Shown here: positions 46,071 through 57,353 of the stretch, one piece after another
How positions within the stretch are numbered: the first letter of the stretch is position 1
How the letters are laid out: each line of letters begins with the position of its first letter
Translations under genes and position numbers: made by a program
Assembly: GCF_030272615.1 (NCBI RefSeq)
Contig: NC_081409.1
Coordinates: forward strand, 911,360,340-911,424,339
Length of the DNA: 64,000 nucleotides
Origin: Cryptomeria japonica
Lineage: Eukaryota > Streptophyta > Pinopsida > Cupressales > Cupressaceae
Direction: 5' to 3'
The notes under the pieces: generated by a model
Database searches by the model: none
The model's input: only the letters and a program-made list of their open reading frames with translations
Told to the model about the DNA's origin: nothing

Positions 46071-49000
46071 GTCAGGGAGAGAACCTTCAATGTGGTCTCA
46101 AAACTATCAACAAATTAAGGACATGAAATTCCAACAGTAACAAGGCTTGACTATGCCTTCTTCACTTTGAGCTCTACCCAACTCAGGAGGGTATTCCTTT
46201 CACAACCAACAAAATTAGGTGTATTATGAAATTTAGTCCTGACATAAACAATTACTCTCGGTTAGATGATTCTCAATTACATGGGGACCCTCTTTTGTAT
46301 AATGCATACAAATCTCTGATCCTACAACATTCTACAATTGATTGAGAAACCTATACATGCAATGCCTTAAATGAAACATGGGATATCTGACATACATTTA
46401 GAAGTCACACCCCTATCCATGCAGAATAAAATAATAATAACAAAGAGGAAGAAATTTAATTTCAAAAACATCTAAAAAATATACCAGAGGCATAGAAAAT
46501 AATCCAGTGTGTATCCTAAGGGAACATAGTCACACCCATAAAATGAAAACATAATCCCACTTTGCACGATTTTGATTAGTGAATTCATCAATGTTAATGC
46601 CTAATATTAACACAATTCAACCCAACCATCACATTCATTCATTCTTGTTAATCCTATGAATACTTTTAGAACTCATTGTAATTTGCATTCAAAATTGAAT
46701 CCTCTCCTTGAGAGAAACCCATAGGCAGAATTGCACAATGATATTAACATTTTAAGATAAACCACTGTATCCTTAATACATTTGTTAACATGAATTAAAA
46801 AATAAAAGAGGAGACAAATTATGCAATAATGAAAAGATTATATTACTAATCAGTGTTTACATCATGGAATCCATATATTCCTTTTGTGAATAGGTTCAAA
46901 AACCCCAAATTAACCCTAAATTGTAACTACCTAGCCCCAGATATGAAATTTTTTCTAGCCCCAAATCACAACCCTGGTATTCCTTTTATAACACAAGGAA
47001 TGCACAAGCTACAAGCTGCTTTACAATTGGCCAATTTTTAAACTGAGACATGATCTCTTTGTGCAAAAAGAGACCTCCTCGCTAGTTGTAAAAGAGACAA
47101 GAAAAAGGTATGTGCATCTTAACCACCTGATGGAGAATGACTTTCTATTGTCACCTAACTATTTTGAGCCATGCCATCATTGCATGGCATCTCCTTTGAC
47201 AGAGGAAAGCTAGGCACCCATCCAACTAGAAGAGGAAACCCCAAAACTAGAAAAGAAACTCCACAACAAAAGAAGTGGAGCATCCCCAAAACTAGAGGAA
47301 GAGCTCACAGTATTAGATTGGCAACAATGAAAGTGGCAAGAGGAGCTTAAAGACAAATATTGTAAGCAAAGGAGGGGTCATAGCTTCCATAACCTTGCAG
47401 CATCATACAAAATTTGTATCTGAATCATCCACCTCCCTCAATTGTTTTTTTCCAATCCTCTTCCACTACCTCTATATCGTTTAGTGGTGCAGGGAAAATT
47501 GTAGATAATCCTTGAAAGGTTCCTTGTGACTGAAAGGGCCTTTCAAGACCCCATCAGTTATCCAACATATTTTCAAGGCCCCTTGAACTATAAAACAACT
47601 AGTTTAAATATTCTCCATCCTCTGTCATATAACTTAGAACCCAAGAATGCACAATATTTCTCTAGAAATGAAATTCTTTCTTCTACAACTATCCTCATGA
47701 TAACACATGAGATTATTATGACAACTGCTTGCTTGAGATGCAGTTCACTGCCTTTTATAAGGATTTGGGATTACTAAAAATATCTTATCCTCATGCAATC
47801 AAACATGCACACTATTTTTCTTACTTTATGCTTTTAAACCTATCCCTATTTTCTCCCCATCACCAATTTAGTCATCTTTCCTTTTCAAAAATCATGGCTA
47901 CATTTGTCCATGCAGTCTCTTATTGTTGTCACTTTGATCTTTAAGTCCCATCATCTATAAACAACTAACACTTATCCTTCTAAAACTCATTATGAACAGA
48001 TGATTTTGTCATGATCTTCATGGTCCTTGATCACACATTTTACACCTTAGAATGTTGTGTACTTTTATTTCACTCATGCCAACTTTGATCTTAGTTATTG
48101 ACTTGATCATTGTCTACAACTGTTTGTACTACCTATCTTGGCATTCACATATAACACATGTCATCTTTTTCGTATCCTTGCACACCACCTTGATGATGTT
48201 GGGGCTCGCTAGAGTTAGTTTGGGCATCTCACTGAGTGTCGAGTGTTCAATTCTTTGTAACTTGACTTGGGAATTGGCTAGACCAAAGAACATATTTTTC
48301 TGAGTGTCGAGTTCCTTCCTGAGGGATACCATGGAATGACCAAGCAAGTTGAGTGGTCCCACAGGATTCAGGACCAACCTTTGATTAAATCCTTACAAAA
48401 ATTGGCATGTGCCAACAAGGATTTATTTCCCTTTTACAAACTACAGACTGAACAATGATGACAAGGACCCGAGATCAGTTTTTGAATGCCATTTCTCCCC
48501 TTCAAATGGTGACATAATATACCACTGACCAAGGTGACAATTCAATAATTTAAAAGAACACAAGTGCCAACCTGATTTCAAAAAAATTTACAGGACCTTG
48601 ATATTCTTCAATGGGATCAAAATTCAGGGATAATAAGTTCTAGATGAGACAACTGAAGAAGAAGACATTCACAAGGAACTCTTTAAGTTCCTGATGGATG
48701 ATTGAAACAATGTGCTACTTCAAGTGGGTTATGGTGTTAAGCATCTTGGTCATGTGTAGTGTCTTCTCAAGGTTTATTTTTAGTTTATTGATTCTTGTTG
48801 TTTTTGTTGTATGAAGGTGGGCTCCCATGATGAACACTATGGTAATTTTTATATGTTTTTTACCAGCTATTTCTTTATTGTTGGACTTTGGTTTATCCCT
48901 TAGTTGGGGGTTTAATACTGCTTACGATCTACTGTTGAACTAGTTTTTGATGTTTTATTGAGATTTTTGTTGTTATTTTCTTTAACACCACTAGGATGTG

Positions 49001-49474
49001 GTTGTAATAGTTAAAACACCCTCATTTTTCTACTCTTTCATATTAAAAAATAAATAAATTTATAAATTATTCTTATTAAATATTTATATATGATAATTTT
49101 TAAATATTTATAATACTCATTTTTATGATAATTAGTGTATTTTCTATATAAAAATATAAAAAAGTATATACACTTATTGACATAAAAAGATTGGTGGAAT
49201 GTAATCACATGCCCAAGGTCATGGAAGAACAATCACATAATATCAATGTGAAGAAAGGGGATTGAGGGGTTGGAAATGTTTGAAATACTCACATATGCTT
49301 ATAATATTTGTAATTGACTTGGATTCAAAAGATTATTAAATATTTCTTAGCTAACATCATGGTTATTTGGTGTCTTTAGTGTATGATATAATTATAACTA
49401 CATTTAGAATCATGGTGACCTAATTGACGTACAAATTCCTCTAAAAGAAGATGAGAATGAGAATAATGTACTTG
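46071..49474. other. Old intergenic DNA without recognisable genes
   Basis: I read both strands and found no domain or long frame. 49030-49190 is extremely AT-rich. A diverged inverted match to 43010-43035 lies near 46690. The strand of any former element cannot be told. Confidence 0.5.
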
Positions 49475-49479
49475 TGAAC

Positions 49480-50529
49480 TGATGGCATATGATGAAGTGA
49501 TGATAATGTATGTTGTCATTCATGTCAATAAGTGCTCAAGCAGGTGAATAGGTATGAACTAGAATGAAGATCGAAAGCGGTTATGGTCAACCAGATGAGT
49601 GGACTAGTTTAGACTTTAGGGTTTATGCTACCGACCTAATTATTGTCTATAAGGTCGATGAGTTTTGTTATTGTAGGAGTTGGAAAAAGCTATGTTTGTG
49701 TCCGCATGTTGGAGATTTGATACTTGCCAAACCAGAGTGATGAATCTACAGAGTGTGATTGCAGAAGAAAGGAACTGAAAAGGATCTTCCTTAGCAAGAA
49801 GTTTTGTTATCAGATCAGAGTGTTTTACCTGTTGTCTTCTAACCATTTCAACAGAAGGTAAATCCCTTGACCGGGTAGCTTTAACAGGCTTTGTTGTAAA
49901 TCCTCTAACCAGGTGACTCAAGTTTATTGAGTTCTTTAAATCCTCTAGCGAGGTAGCCTTTAATAGGGTTTCAACCTTTAACAGGGTATATAACCATCCC
50001 TTAACCGGGTGATCCTTAACTGGATCGGTTCCGAATAGGACCTTATTGTAAATTCTTTAACCGGACTAAGCTCCTAATAGAGCGGACTTCAAAAGAGTTC
50101 ACAAACAAGCTTGTGGGTATTCATCCCCACCGTGGTTTTTTCCATTTGGGTTTCCACGTGAAAAATTTATGTGTTATGGGTTTGGATTTTTTCATGTGAT
50201 GATTGAGTGGTTTTTGATTAAGTTAGATATGCATGCACTATCAAATGGTTGTGGTTTTTATTGGTACAACTCATGCATGATTAATCTGGTGAAGTAGCTA
50301 TCAAGATTTGAGATCTGTTGAATGCTGCCTAAAGTATTTTTGTTTAACCAGTTTAGTTGTCTGAAGTTATTCTGTTTAACCAGTATTGCTATGGTTAAGT
50401 ACAGTGGTGAAGACAACCGGTTATCTGTGTTTTGATTTGTCAAAGTGTCGGAGCAAGTTTTTGTGTGTACTTATTCACCCCCCCCTCTCAATACTAGTTA
50501 GGACCTTAGTAGTTCATCATTATTTGTCA
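49480..50529 (+). repeat. 5' LTR of Copia-3
   Basis: 1050 bp, TGATGGCATATG to TATTTGTCA, where most relatives start TGTTGGCAT. It shares with Copia-2 the GTATGTTGTCATT block near the start, the CCCTTAACCGGGT series (49859-50075), the GGGTATTCATCCCCACCGTGG block (50116) and the C tract near the end. It is about 450 bp shorter than the Copia-2 LTR. Confidence 0.85.
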
Positions 50530-50543
50530 ATTGGTATCAAAGC
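50530..50543 (+). other. Primer-binding site of Copia-3
   Basis: ATTGGTATCAAAGC follows the LTR end. It matches the tRNA-Met site except for one G-to-A change. Confidence 0.88.
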
Positions 50544-50613
50544 ACATCCACGTCCTCGGTGATATAAGCTTAACCGCTTGAGGCAAAAGATCTCTCTTTA
50601 ATGATGAAGAGGG

Positions 50614-52116
50614 TGTTGGCATTATGTGAACTGGTATGAGGACATAATGATATTGTATGTTGTCATTGATGTCAATATCTAATATGAAGAGAGAACTGAT
50701 ATATGTGAGAACCGGTATATATGCCAAAGTAAAGCGGTATATTTGTTCAAGGTGAACTGGCATGTCAAGGTGAACCGACATGTAGTCATGGGAACCGACA
50801 CATGGAAGCATTGGATGACTACCAGTTGGTAGGTAGTTTCCACTTTAGGATTTTTGGTTGGAGTATCTTAAGCTTGTGTGACTCAATCAGTGATCTTTAT
50901 GTGATGAAGTTAGCATGATAACGAAGAACAGATAGTGTTGCCACATAAGCCTTGTGAGCATGAAGGATCTTGCATAAAGAAGAGTGTTCCTATCTAGCTC
51001 AGGAATGTGCGAAGTCTGTAAACGGTGATAACGTGTGATGGGTTATCAGCCACCATGAAATCGGTGGAAAACGAACGATGGAGAATGTCTTGAGATTGGA
51101 TCAAGACTGTTGCATTCAATACAGTATGATCAATGCTCAAGATTGAACCGTTTGAATTCCTTAACCTATTAGGTTTAGGGTTTAGGGTTTATGCTTCCGA
51201 CCTAACTGTTTTCTATAAGGTCAATGTTGTGATTCTTTCAGAGTTTTGTTGGCAAAAGTTGTGTGTGTGTATCTAAGAGAAGAGATAAGTGATTCTTGCC
51301 AGACCAGAGGAAAGATGTCATATCTGCAAAGTGTAAGTGCAGAAGGTGAAGAGGAGCTTAAGCGGATCTGCATTGGCATTGAGTGCTATTATCAGGTCAT
51401 TGATATACCTGTTGATCTTTAACTACTTCAACAGTTGTGAAATCCCCTAACAGGGTAGCCTTAACCGGCTTGTTGAAAATCCTCTAACAAGGTAACTCAA
51501 AGCTATTGAGTCATTGATATCCTTTAACTATTGAGTTCTTGAAATCCTCTAACAAGGTACCCTTAACAGGGTTTAACCCTTAACCGGGATTGTAGCCATC
51601 CCTTAACCAGGTGATCCCTAACAGGATCGGTTCCTAACAGAACCTATTGTATCTGTCTTTAACCGGACAAGGCTCCTAACAGAGCGGACTTCCAAAGAGT
51701 TCAAAAACAAGCTTGTGGGTATTCATCCCCACCGTGGTTTTTCCTAGTTGGGTTTCCATGTGAAAAATATGTGTGTCATGTGTGATGTTATGATTGTTTT
51801 TTGATTAAGTGGTGATGCATGTTGATCTTGCTGTAATATGTACATCTTTGATGGTAGAATGCATGTTCATGCATTAGAGTGAAATGGGAATGAAGAGTTA
51901 GATTATATGAGAAGATGAGTGTCAACCGGTCTTTGCTCATCTTAGTTACACTGGGTTCTGCTGGTTGAACTCTGTTGAAGGATCGGTGCTGCTGTTTGTC
52001 TGTCAGTGCATAAGTGTTAGTTGACAAACTGGTTTAAGGTTGAGTTTTTGCCTGTACTGATTCACCCCCCCCTCTCAGTTCCGGTTTGGTACTATTCATT
52101 CATTGTTAAGTTATCA
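50614..52116 (+). repeat. 5' LTR of Copia-2
   Basis: 1503 bp. It carries two TTTAGGG units in tandem (51174-51187), a TATAAGG (51214-51220), a dense series of CCTCTAACAAGGTAAC and CCCTTAACCGGG-type motifs (51440-51680), and a C7 tract at about 52063-52071. It matches the 3' copy closely. Confidence 0.95.
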
Positions 52117-52190
52117 ATTGGTATCAGAGCATCCTCCAGGTCCTCTATGTTATAAGCTTAACCGCTTGAGGGAAAGATCCTATTGTAATG

Positions 52191-52658
52191 ATGAAGATGG
52201 AAGGTCCAAAGTTTAACAAGGAAAATTTTGGTATATAGAAAGATAGGATGAAGATATTCATCAAAAGCATGGGTGCTCAGCACTGGAGCTATGTTGAGAA
52301 TGTCTATGTTGCCCCTATCGGTACTCTCACCGATGTCCAAAAGAGAGAGATACAAGAAAATGGGCAAGTCATGGAAGCCCTTATTATTAGTCTATCTAAC
52401 ATTGAGTTTATTGATGTTCAGGACAAGGTAAATCCCAAAGAGGTATGGGATGCTCTTGTCTCCCAGTTTGATAATTCCAATGAGTGGATCATTGACAGTG
52501 GCCGTTCTCACCATATGACTGGTGATCAGAGCAATTTCCTATCCTTGGAGGAGTATGATGGTGGTGTGGTTCATTTTGGCAATGATGCACCATGCATGGT
52601 CAAAGGCAAAGGGCCCATCTCTATGAATGGAAAGAGTAGTGCTGACAATGTGTACTAG
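52191..52658 (+). pseudogene. gag: Copia-2 gag remnant fused in frame to protease
   Basis: From the ATG near 52190 the frame reads MKMEGPKFNKENF, a stop at 52236 (TAG where Copia-3 has TGG), then the capsid N-terminus MGAQHWSYVENVYV and VNPKEVWDALVSQ. Right after comes NSNEWIIDSGRSHHMTGDQ, the protease site with Arg where Cys is usual. In Copia-3 the matching points are about 770 bp apart and contain the rest of the capsid and the knuckle. So a large deletion removed them without breaking the frame. Such a product could not package RNA in the usual way. Confidence 0.88.
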
Positions 52659-55540
52659 GTTGATGGTCTCAGACACAACCTTTTGAGTGTTGCCCAGCTG
52701 AATGACAATGGCCTCACTCTAGAATACAAGAATGAACTTTGCAGAATCAAAGGAAAATATGGTGAATTGGTGGCCATCGGGATGTAGACCAAAGGTAACC
52801 TATTTCATCTGAATGCAAATATGAGTACATGTCTTATGGCTAAGTTTGATGATAGTTGGATATGGCATAGGGGACTCTGCCATGTAAACTTTGATAACAT
52901 TGTAAAGGCTAGTAAGATCAAGGCAGTTAGAGGGTTGCCGATGCTAAGCAAACTGGATAATACCTTGTGCAGAGAGTGTCAATTGGGGAAAATGTCTTCC
53001 TCAACCTTTAAAGGTAAATCTTTCACTGCTAACAACTTGCTTGATCTTGTGCATACTGATTCGTGTGGTCCTATGAAAACGAGGAGTGTGCAGGGTGATA
53101 GGTACTTCATGATTCTCACTGATGACTGCTCAAGAATGATGTGGGTCACATTCTTGAAAGACAAGTCTAAAGCCTTTGTAAAGTTTAAAGATTTCAAAGC
53201 ATTAGTGGAGAAGGAAAGCGGTAAAAGGATAAAGTGCTTGAGAACTAATCAAGGAGGGGAATTCACTTCCGGTGAATTCAACAAGTACTATGAAGACCAT
53301 GGCATCAAGAGGCAATTATCTTCCCCCCAGACTCCACAACAGAATGGCCTAGCAGAGAGGAATAACTGAACTGTGGTTGAAGCAGCTAGAACCATGTTGA
53401 TTCAAGGAAAGGTAGCTCACACCTTTTGGAGAGAAGCGGTGAGCACTACAGTCTACACAATGAACCGGGTACTCATCAAGAAAGGTAAGGATAAAACTCC
53501 TTATGAGTATTGGACCGGTAAGACACCTGTGGTTAGCTACTTTAGGGTATTTGGTAGCAAATGTTACATCAAGAGGAGTGAACATCAGGGAAAGTTTGAA
53601 GTTAAATGTGATGAGGGAATATTCCTAGGATATTCCACCAAGAGTAAATCTCTCAAGTGTTTTAACAATAGGACTCAGAGAATTATGGAAAGTATCGATG
53701 TGAGAATTGATGAAACCTCTAAGAAACTGGAAGAAACGGGCAGTGAGCAAGCTATAAATGAACCGGTTGCAACCTTCTGGGAACCGGTTGTCAGTCAACC
53801 AAGTACCAGTAACAATGTTCTTGAACCAGTGAATGTTGATACTGATGAAGATGAGGATGAAGAAGAAAATCAAGAAGAACTAGTCAAGACTATTCCTCGG
53901 TATGTCAAGTTGAATCATGATCCTAAACAGATCATCAGAGATAAGGATGCAAGAATCCTTACAAGAAGAAAGATCAGAGAAAACTCATGTTTGATCTCTG
54001 AATTTGAGCCTAAGTCATTCCAAGAGGCTCATAAAGATGAAGACTGGATCAAGGCAATGGAAGAGGAACTTGACCAGATAGAGAAAAATGGCACATGGTC
54101 CTTGGTACCCAGATCGGAACATAAAAATGTCATTGGTACCAAATGGGTGTTTAGAAACAAGCTGAATGAGGATGGTACAGTGAATAGAAACAAAGCCAAA
54201 TTGGTGTGCAAAGGATATGCCCAAGAAGAAGGAGAAGACTATGGTGAAACCTTTGCTCCTGTAGCCAGATTGGAAAGAGTTTGTATGCTTCTAGCATATG
54301 CAACCTTTAAAGGCTTCAAAGTATATCAAATGGATGTAAAATTTGCATTTCTAAATGGTGTACTTGAAGAGGAGGTGTATATAGAGCAACCAGATGGGTT
54401 TTCCCTATCTGAAGACAGTGACATGGTGTGTAGGCTACATAAAGCCTTATATGGTCTAAAGCAGGCACCTAGAGCATGGTATGAATGCCTGCATTCCCAT
54501 CTTGTGAAGATTGGATTTGAGAGAACAAGTGAAGATAGCAATATCTACTTGAAGTCTGAAGGAGATTAGATCCTGATCTGTGAGGTATTTGTTGATGACA
54601 TTATCTTTGGTGGATATGACAAGATGAGTCATGAGTTTGCAGATGAGATGAAGAAAGAGTTTGAGATGTCACTCATAGGGGAGATTAAGTTCTTCATTGG
54701 ACTGCAGATCCAGCAAATGAGAGATGGAATCTTTATCACTCAGTCCAAGTATGTCAAAGAGGTGTTGAAGACCTTTGGCATGGAAGATAGCAAACTGGTT
54801 GGTACACTGATGGTGACCAATTGTAAACTATCCAAAGAGGATGACTCAGCATTGGTTGATGAGAAGGAATACCGATCAATAATTGGTAAATTGCATTATG
54901 TAGTGCATAGCAAACCAGATATTGCACATGTAGTTGGCATTATTGCAAGGTTCCAAAAAATTCCAAGGGAATCCCACTTGGTTGCAGTCAAGCGGATTCT
55001 TAGGTATCTGAAGGGAGTTGTTGACTATGGATTGTGGTATCCATATAGCAAGGATTTCAACTTGAAAGTGTTCACAGATGCTGATTGGGCTGGTAATGTA
55101 GATGACCGGAAGAGCACAACCGATGGTGCATTCTTCCTTGGTCATAGACTGGTTTCCTAGATGAGTAAGAAGCAGAGTTGTATCTCTCAGTCTACAGCAG
55201 AAGCGGAGTATGTTGCAGCTTTCATGAACTGCACTCAGACAATTTAGATGAAGCATGTATTGAATGGCTTCAAAATTCCTATATTTGAATCGGTAAGCAT
55301 ATTTTGTGACAATACTAGTGCAATTATTATCTCCAAGAATCCAGTTTTACATTCTAGAACCAAGCACTTTGAGCTTAAGTATCATTTCTTGAGGGAAAAG
55401 GTTCAGAACAAAGAGATTGCACTAGAGCATGTTTCCAGTAAGGAGTAGTTAGCAGACATACTCACCAAGTCTCTCCCAAAGACTACATTTACATACTTAA
55501 GAGGTGAATTAGGGGTACTGCCCCTTCAGGAGGTGAACTA
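52659..55540 (+). pseudogene. pol: Copia-2 pol: integrase, RT, RNase H
   Basis: Integrase: HRGLCHVNFDN ... CRECQLGKM zinc region; core residues in HTDSCGP, LRTNQGGEF (second Asp changed to Asn) and [49 protein letters not shown] (motif A kept), [26 protein letters not shown]. RNase H: TDADWAGNVDDRKST, CDNTSAIIIS, LADILTKSLPKTTF. Stops at 52656, 52785, 53367, 54567, 55158, 55245 and 55446 all lie in one frame, with no frameshift over nearly 2.9 kb. The last residues are GVLPLQEVN. Confidence 0.93.
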
Positions 55541-55789
55541 AAAGAATATTCTCCACATCAGGCAGGTACTGCACAGTCATTTTTTTTTATTGATGTGTTG
55601 AAGGATGCTACTCCTCAGGGGGAGCAACATAATGGAACAGGGATGTTTGTGCCTCCACTTTGGCATTGTTGTCAAAGGGGGAGAAGAAGTGTGTGGAGAA
55701 GATGGCATAGATATCTGCAGAAATTGGGGAGAAGATGAGTTTGTAGAAAGACATCTTTGTATATTGTCATCAATGCCAAAGGGGGAGAT
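55541..55789 (+). other. Copia-2 3' region with repeated polypurine tracts
   Basis: TCAGGGGGAGCAAC (55616), GTTGTCAAAGGGGGAGAAG (55669) and GCCAAAGGGGGAGATTG (55775) are spaced 50-110 bp apart. The last adjoins the 3' LTR. The same layout is seen in Copia-1 and inverted in Copia-4. Confidence 0.85.
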
Positions 55790-57293
55790 TGTTGGCATTA
55801 TGTGAACCGGTATGAGGACATAATGATATCGTATGTTGTCATTGATGTCAATATGTGATATGAAGAGAGAACCGGCATATGTGAGAACCAGTATATATGT
55901 CAAAGTAAAGCGGTATATTTGTTCAAGGTGAACCGACATGTCAAGGTGAACCGACATGTAGTCATGGGAACCGACACATGGAAGCATTGGATGACTACCG
56001 ATTGGTAGGTAGTTTCCACTTCAAGATTTCCGATTGGAGTATCTTAAGCTTGTGTGACTCAATCAATGATCTTTATGTGATGAAGTTAGCATGATAACGA
56101 AGAACAGATAGTGTTTCCACATAAGCCTTGTGCGCATGAAGGATCTTGCATAAAGAAGAGTGTTCCTATCTAGCTCGGGAATGTGCGAAGTCTGTAAACA
56201 GTGATAACATGTGATGGGTTATCAGCTGCCATGAAATCAGTGGAAAACAAACGATGGAGAATGTCTTGAGATTGGATCAAGACTGTTGCATTCAATACAG
56301 TATGATCAACGGTCAGGATTGAACCGTTTGAATTCCTTAACCTATTAGGTTTAGGGTTTAGGGTTTATGCTTCTGACCTAACTGTTTTCTATAAGGTCAA
56401 TGTTGTGATTCTTTCAGAGTTTTGTTGGCAAAAGTTGTGTGTGTGTATCTAAGAGAAGAGATACATGATTCTTGCTAGACCAGAGGAGAGAAGTCATATC
56501 TGTAGAGGTTAAGTGCAGAAGGTGAAGAGGAGCTTAAGCGGATCTGCATTGGTATTGAGTGCTATTGTTAGGTCATTGATATACCTGTTGATCTTTAACT
56601 ACTTCAACAGTTCTAAAATCCCCTAACAGGATAGCCTTAACCGGCTTGTTGAAAATCCTCTAACAAGGCAACTCGAAGCTATTGAGTCATTGATATCCTT
56701 TAGCTATTGAGTTCTTGAAATCCTCTAACAAGGTACCCTTAACAGGGTTTAACCCTTAACCAGGTATTGTAGCCATCCCTTAACCAAGTGATCCCTAATA
56801 GGATCAGTTCCTAACAGAACCTATATTATCTGTCTTTAACCGGACAAGGCTCCTAATAGAGTGGACTTCCAAAGAGTTCAAAAACAAGCTTGTGGGTATT
56901 CATCCCCATCGTGGTTTTTCCTAGTTGGGTTTCCATGTGAAAAATATGTGTGTCATGTGTGATGTTATGATTGTTTTTTGATTAAGTGGTGATGCATGTT
57001 GGTCTTGTTGTAATATGTACATCTTTGATGGTAGATTACCTGTTCATGCATTACAGTGAAATGGGAATGAAGAGTTAGATTATATGAGAAGATAAGTGTC
57101 AACAGGTCTTTGCTCATCTTAGTTACATTGGGTTCTGCCGGTTGAATTCTGTTGAAGGATCAATGCTGTTGTTTGTCTGTCAGTGCATAAGTGTTAGTTG
57201 ACAAACTGGTTTAAGGTTGAGTTTTTGCCTGTACTGATTCACCCCCCCCTCTCAGTACTGGTTTGGTACTATTCGTTCATCATTAAGTTATCA
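55790..57293 (+). repeat. 3' LTR of Copia-2
   Basis: 1504 bp, close to the 5' copy with scattered, mostly C/T and G/A, differences. It again holds TTTAGGGTTTAGGG (about 56350-56363) and the C tract near 57240-57249. Confidence 0.95.
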
Positions 57294-57353
57294 GAGGGAA
57301 GGTCCTAAGTTCAATAGGGATAACTTAAAAATATGGAAGGACAGAATGAAGAT

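Larger units (their letters stand above)
50614..57293 (+). mobile_element. Copia-2: Ty1/copia element inserted in Copia-3 gag
   Basis: LTRs at 50614-52116 and 55790-57293, both TGTTGGCATTATG...AAGTTATCA, with a perfect TSD GAGGG at 50609-50613 and 57294-57298. The primer site TGGTATCAGAGC is at 52119-52130. The internal region is only about 3.7 kb because most of gag after the capsid N-terminus is deleted. The single gag-pol frame is kept from 52191 to 55540, broken only by eight stops. Confidence 0.96.

Noticed and set aside
46853-48303. Several 60-85 codon frames on both strands
   Set aside because: Short, no motif, and at the density expected by chance in AT-rich DNA.
51174-51190. Interstitial telomere repeat
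   Set aside because: Only two units, fixed at the same place in both LTRs; a promoter-type telo-box is the better reading.
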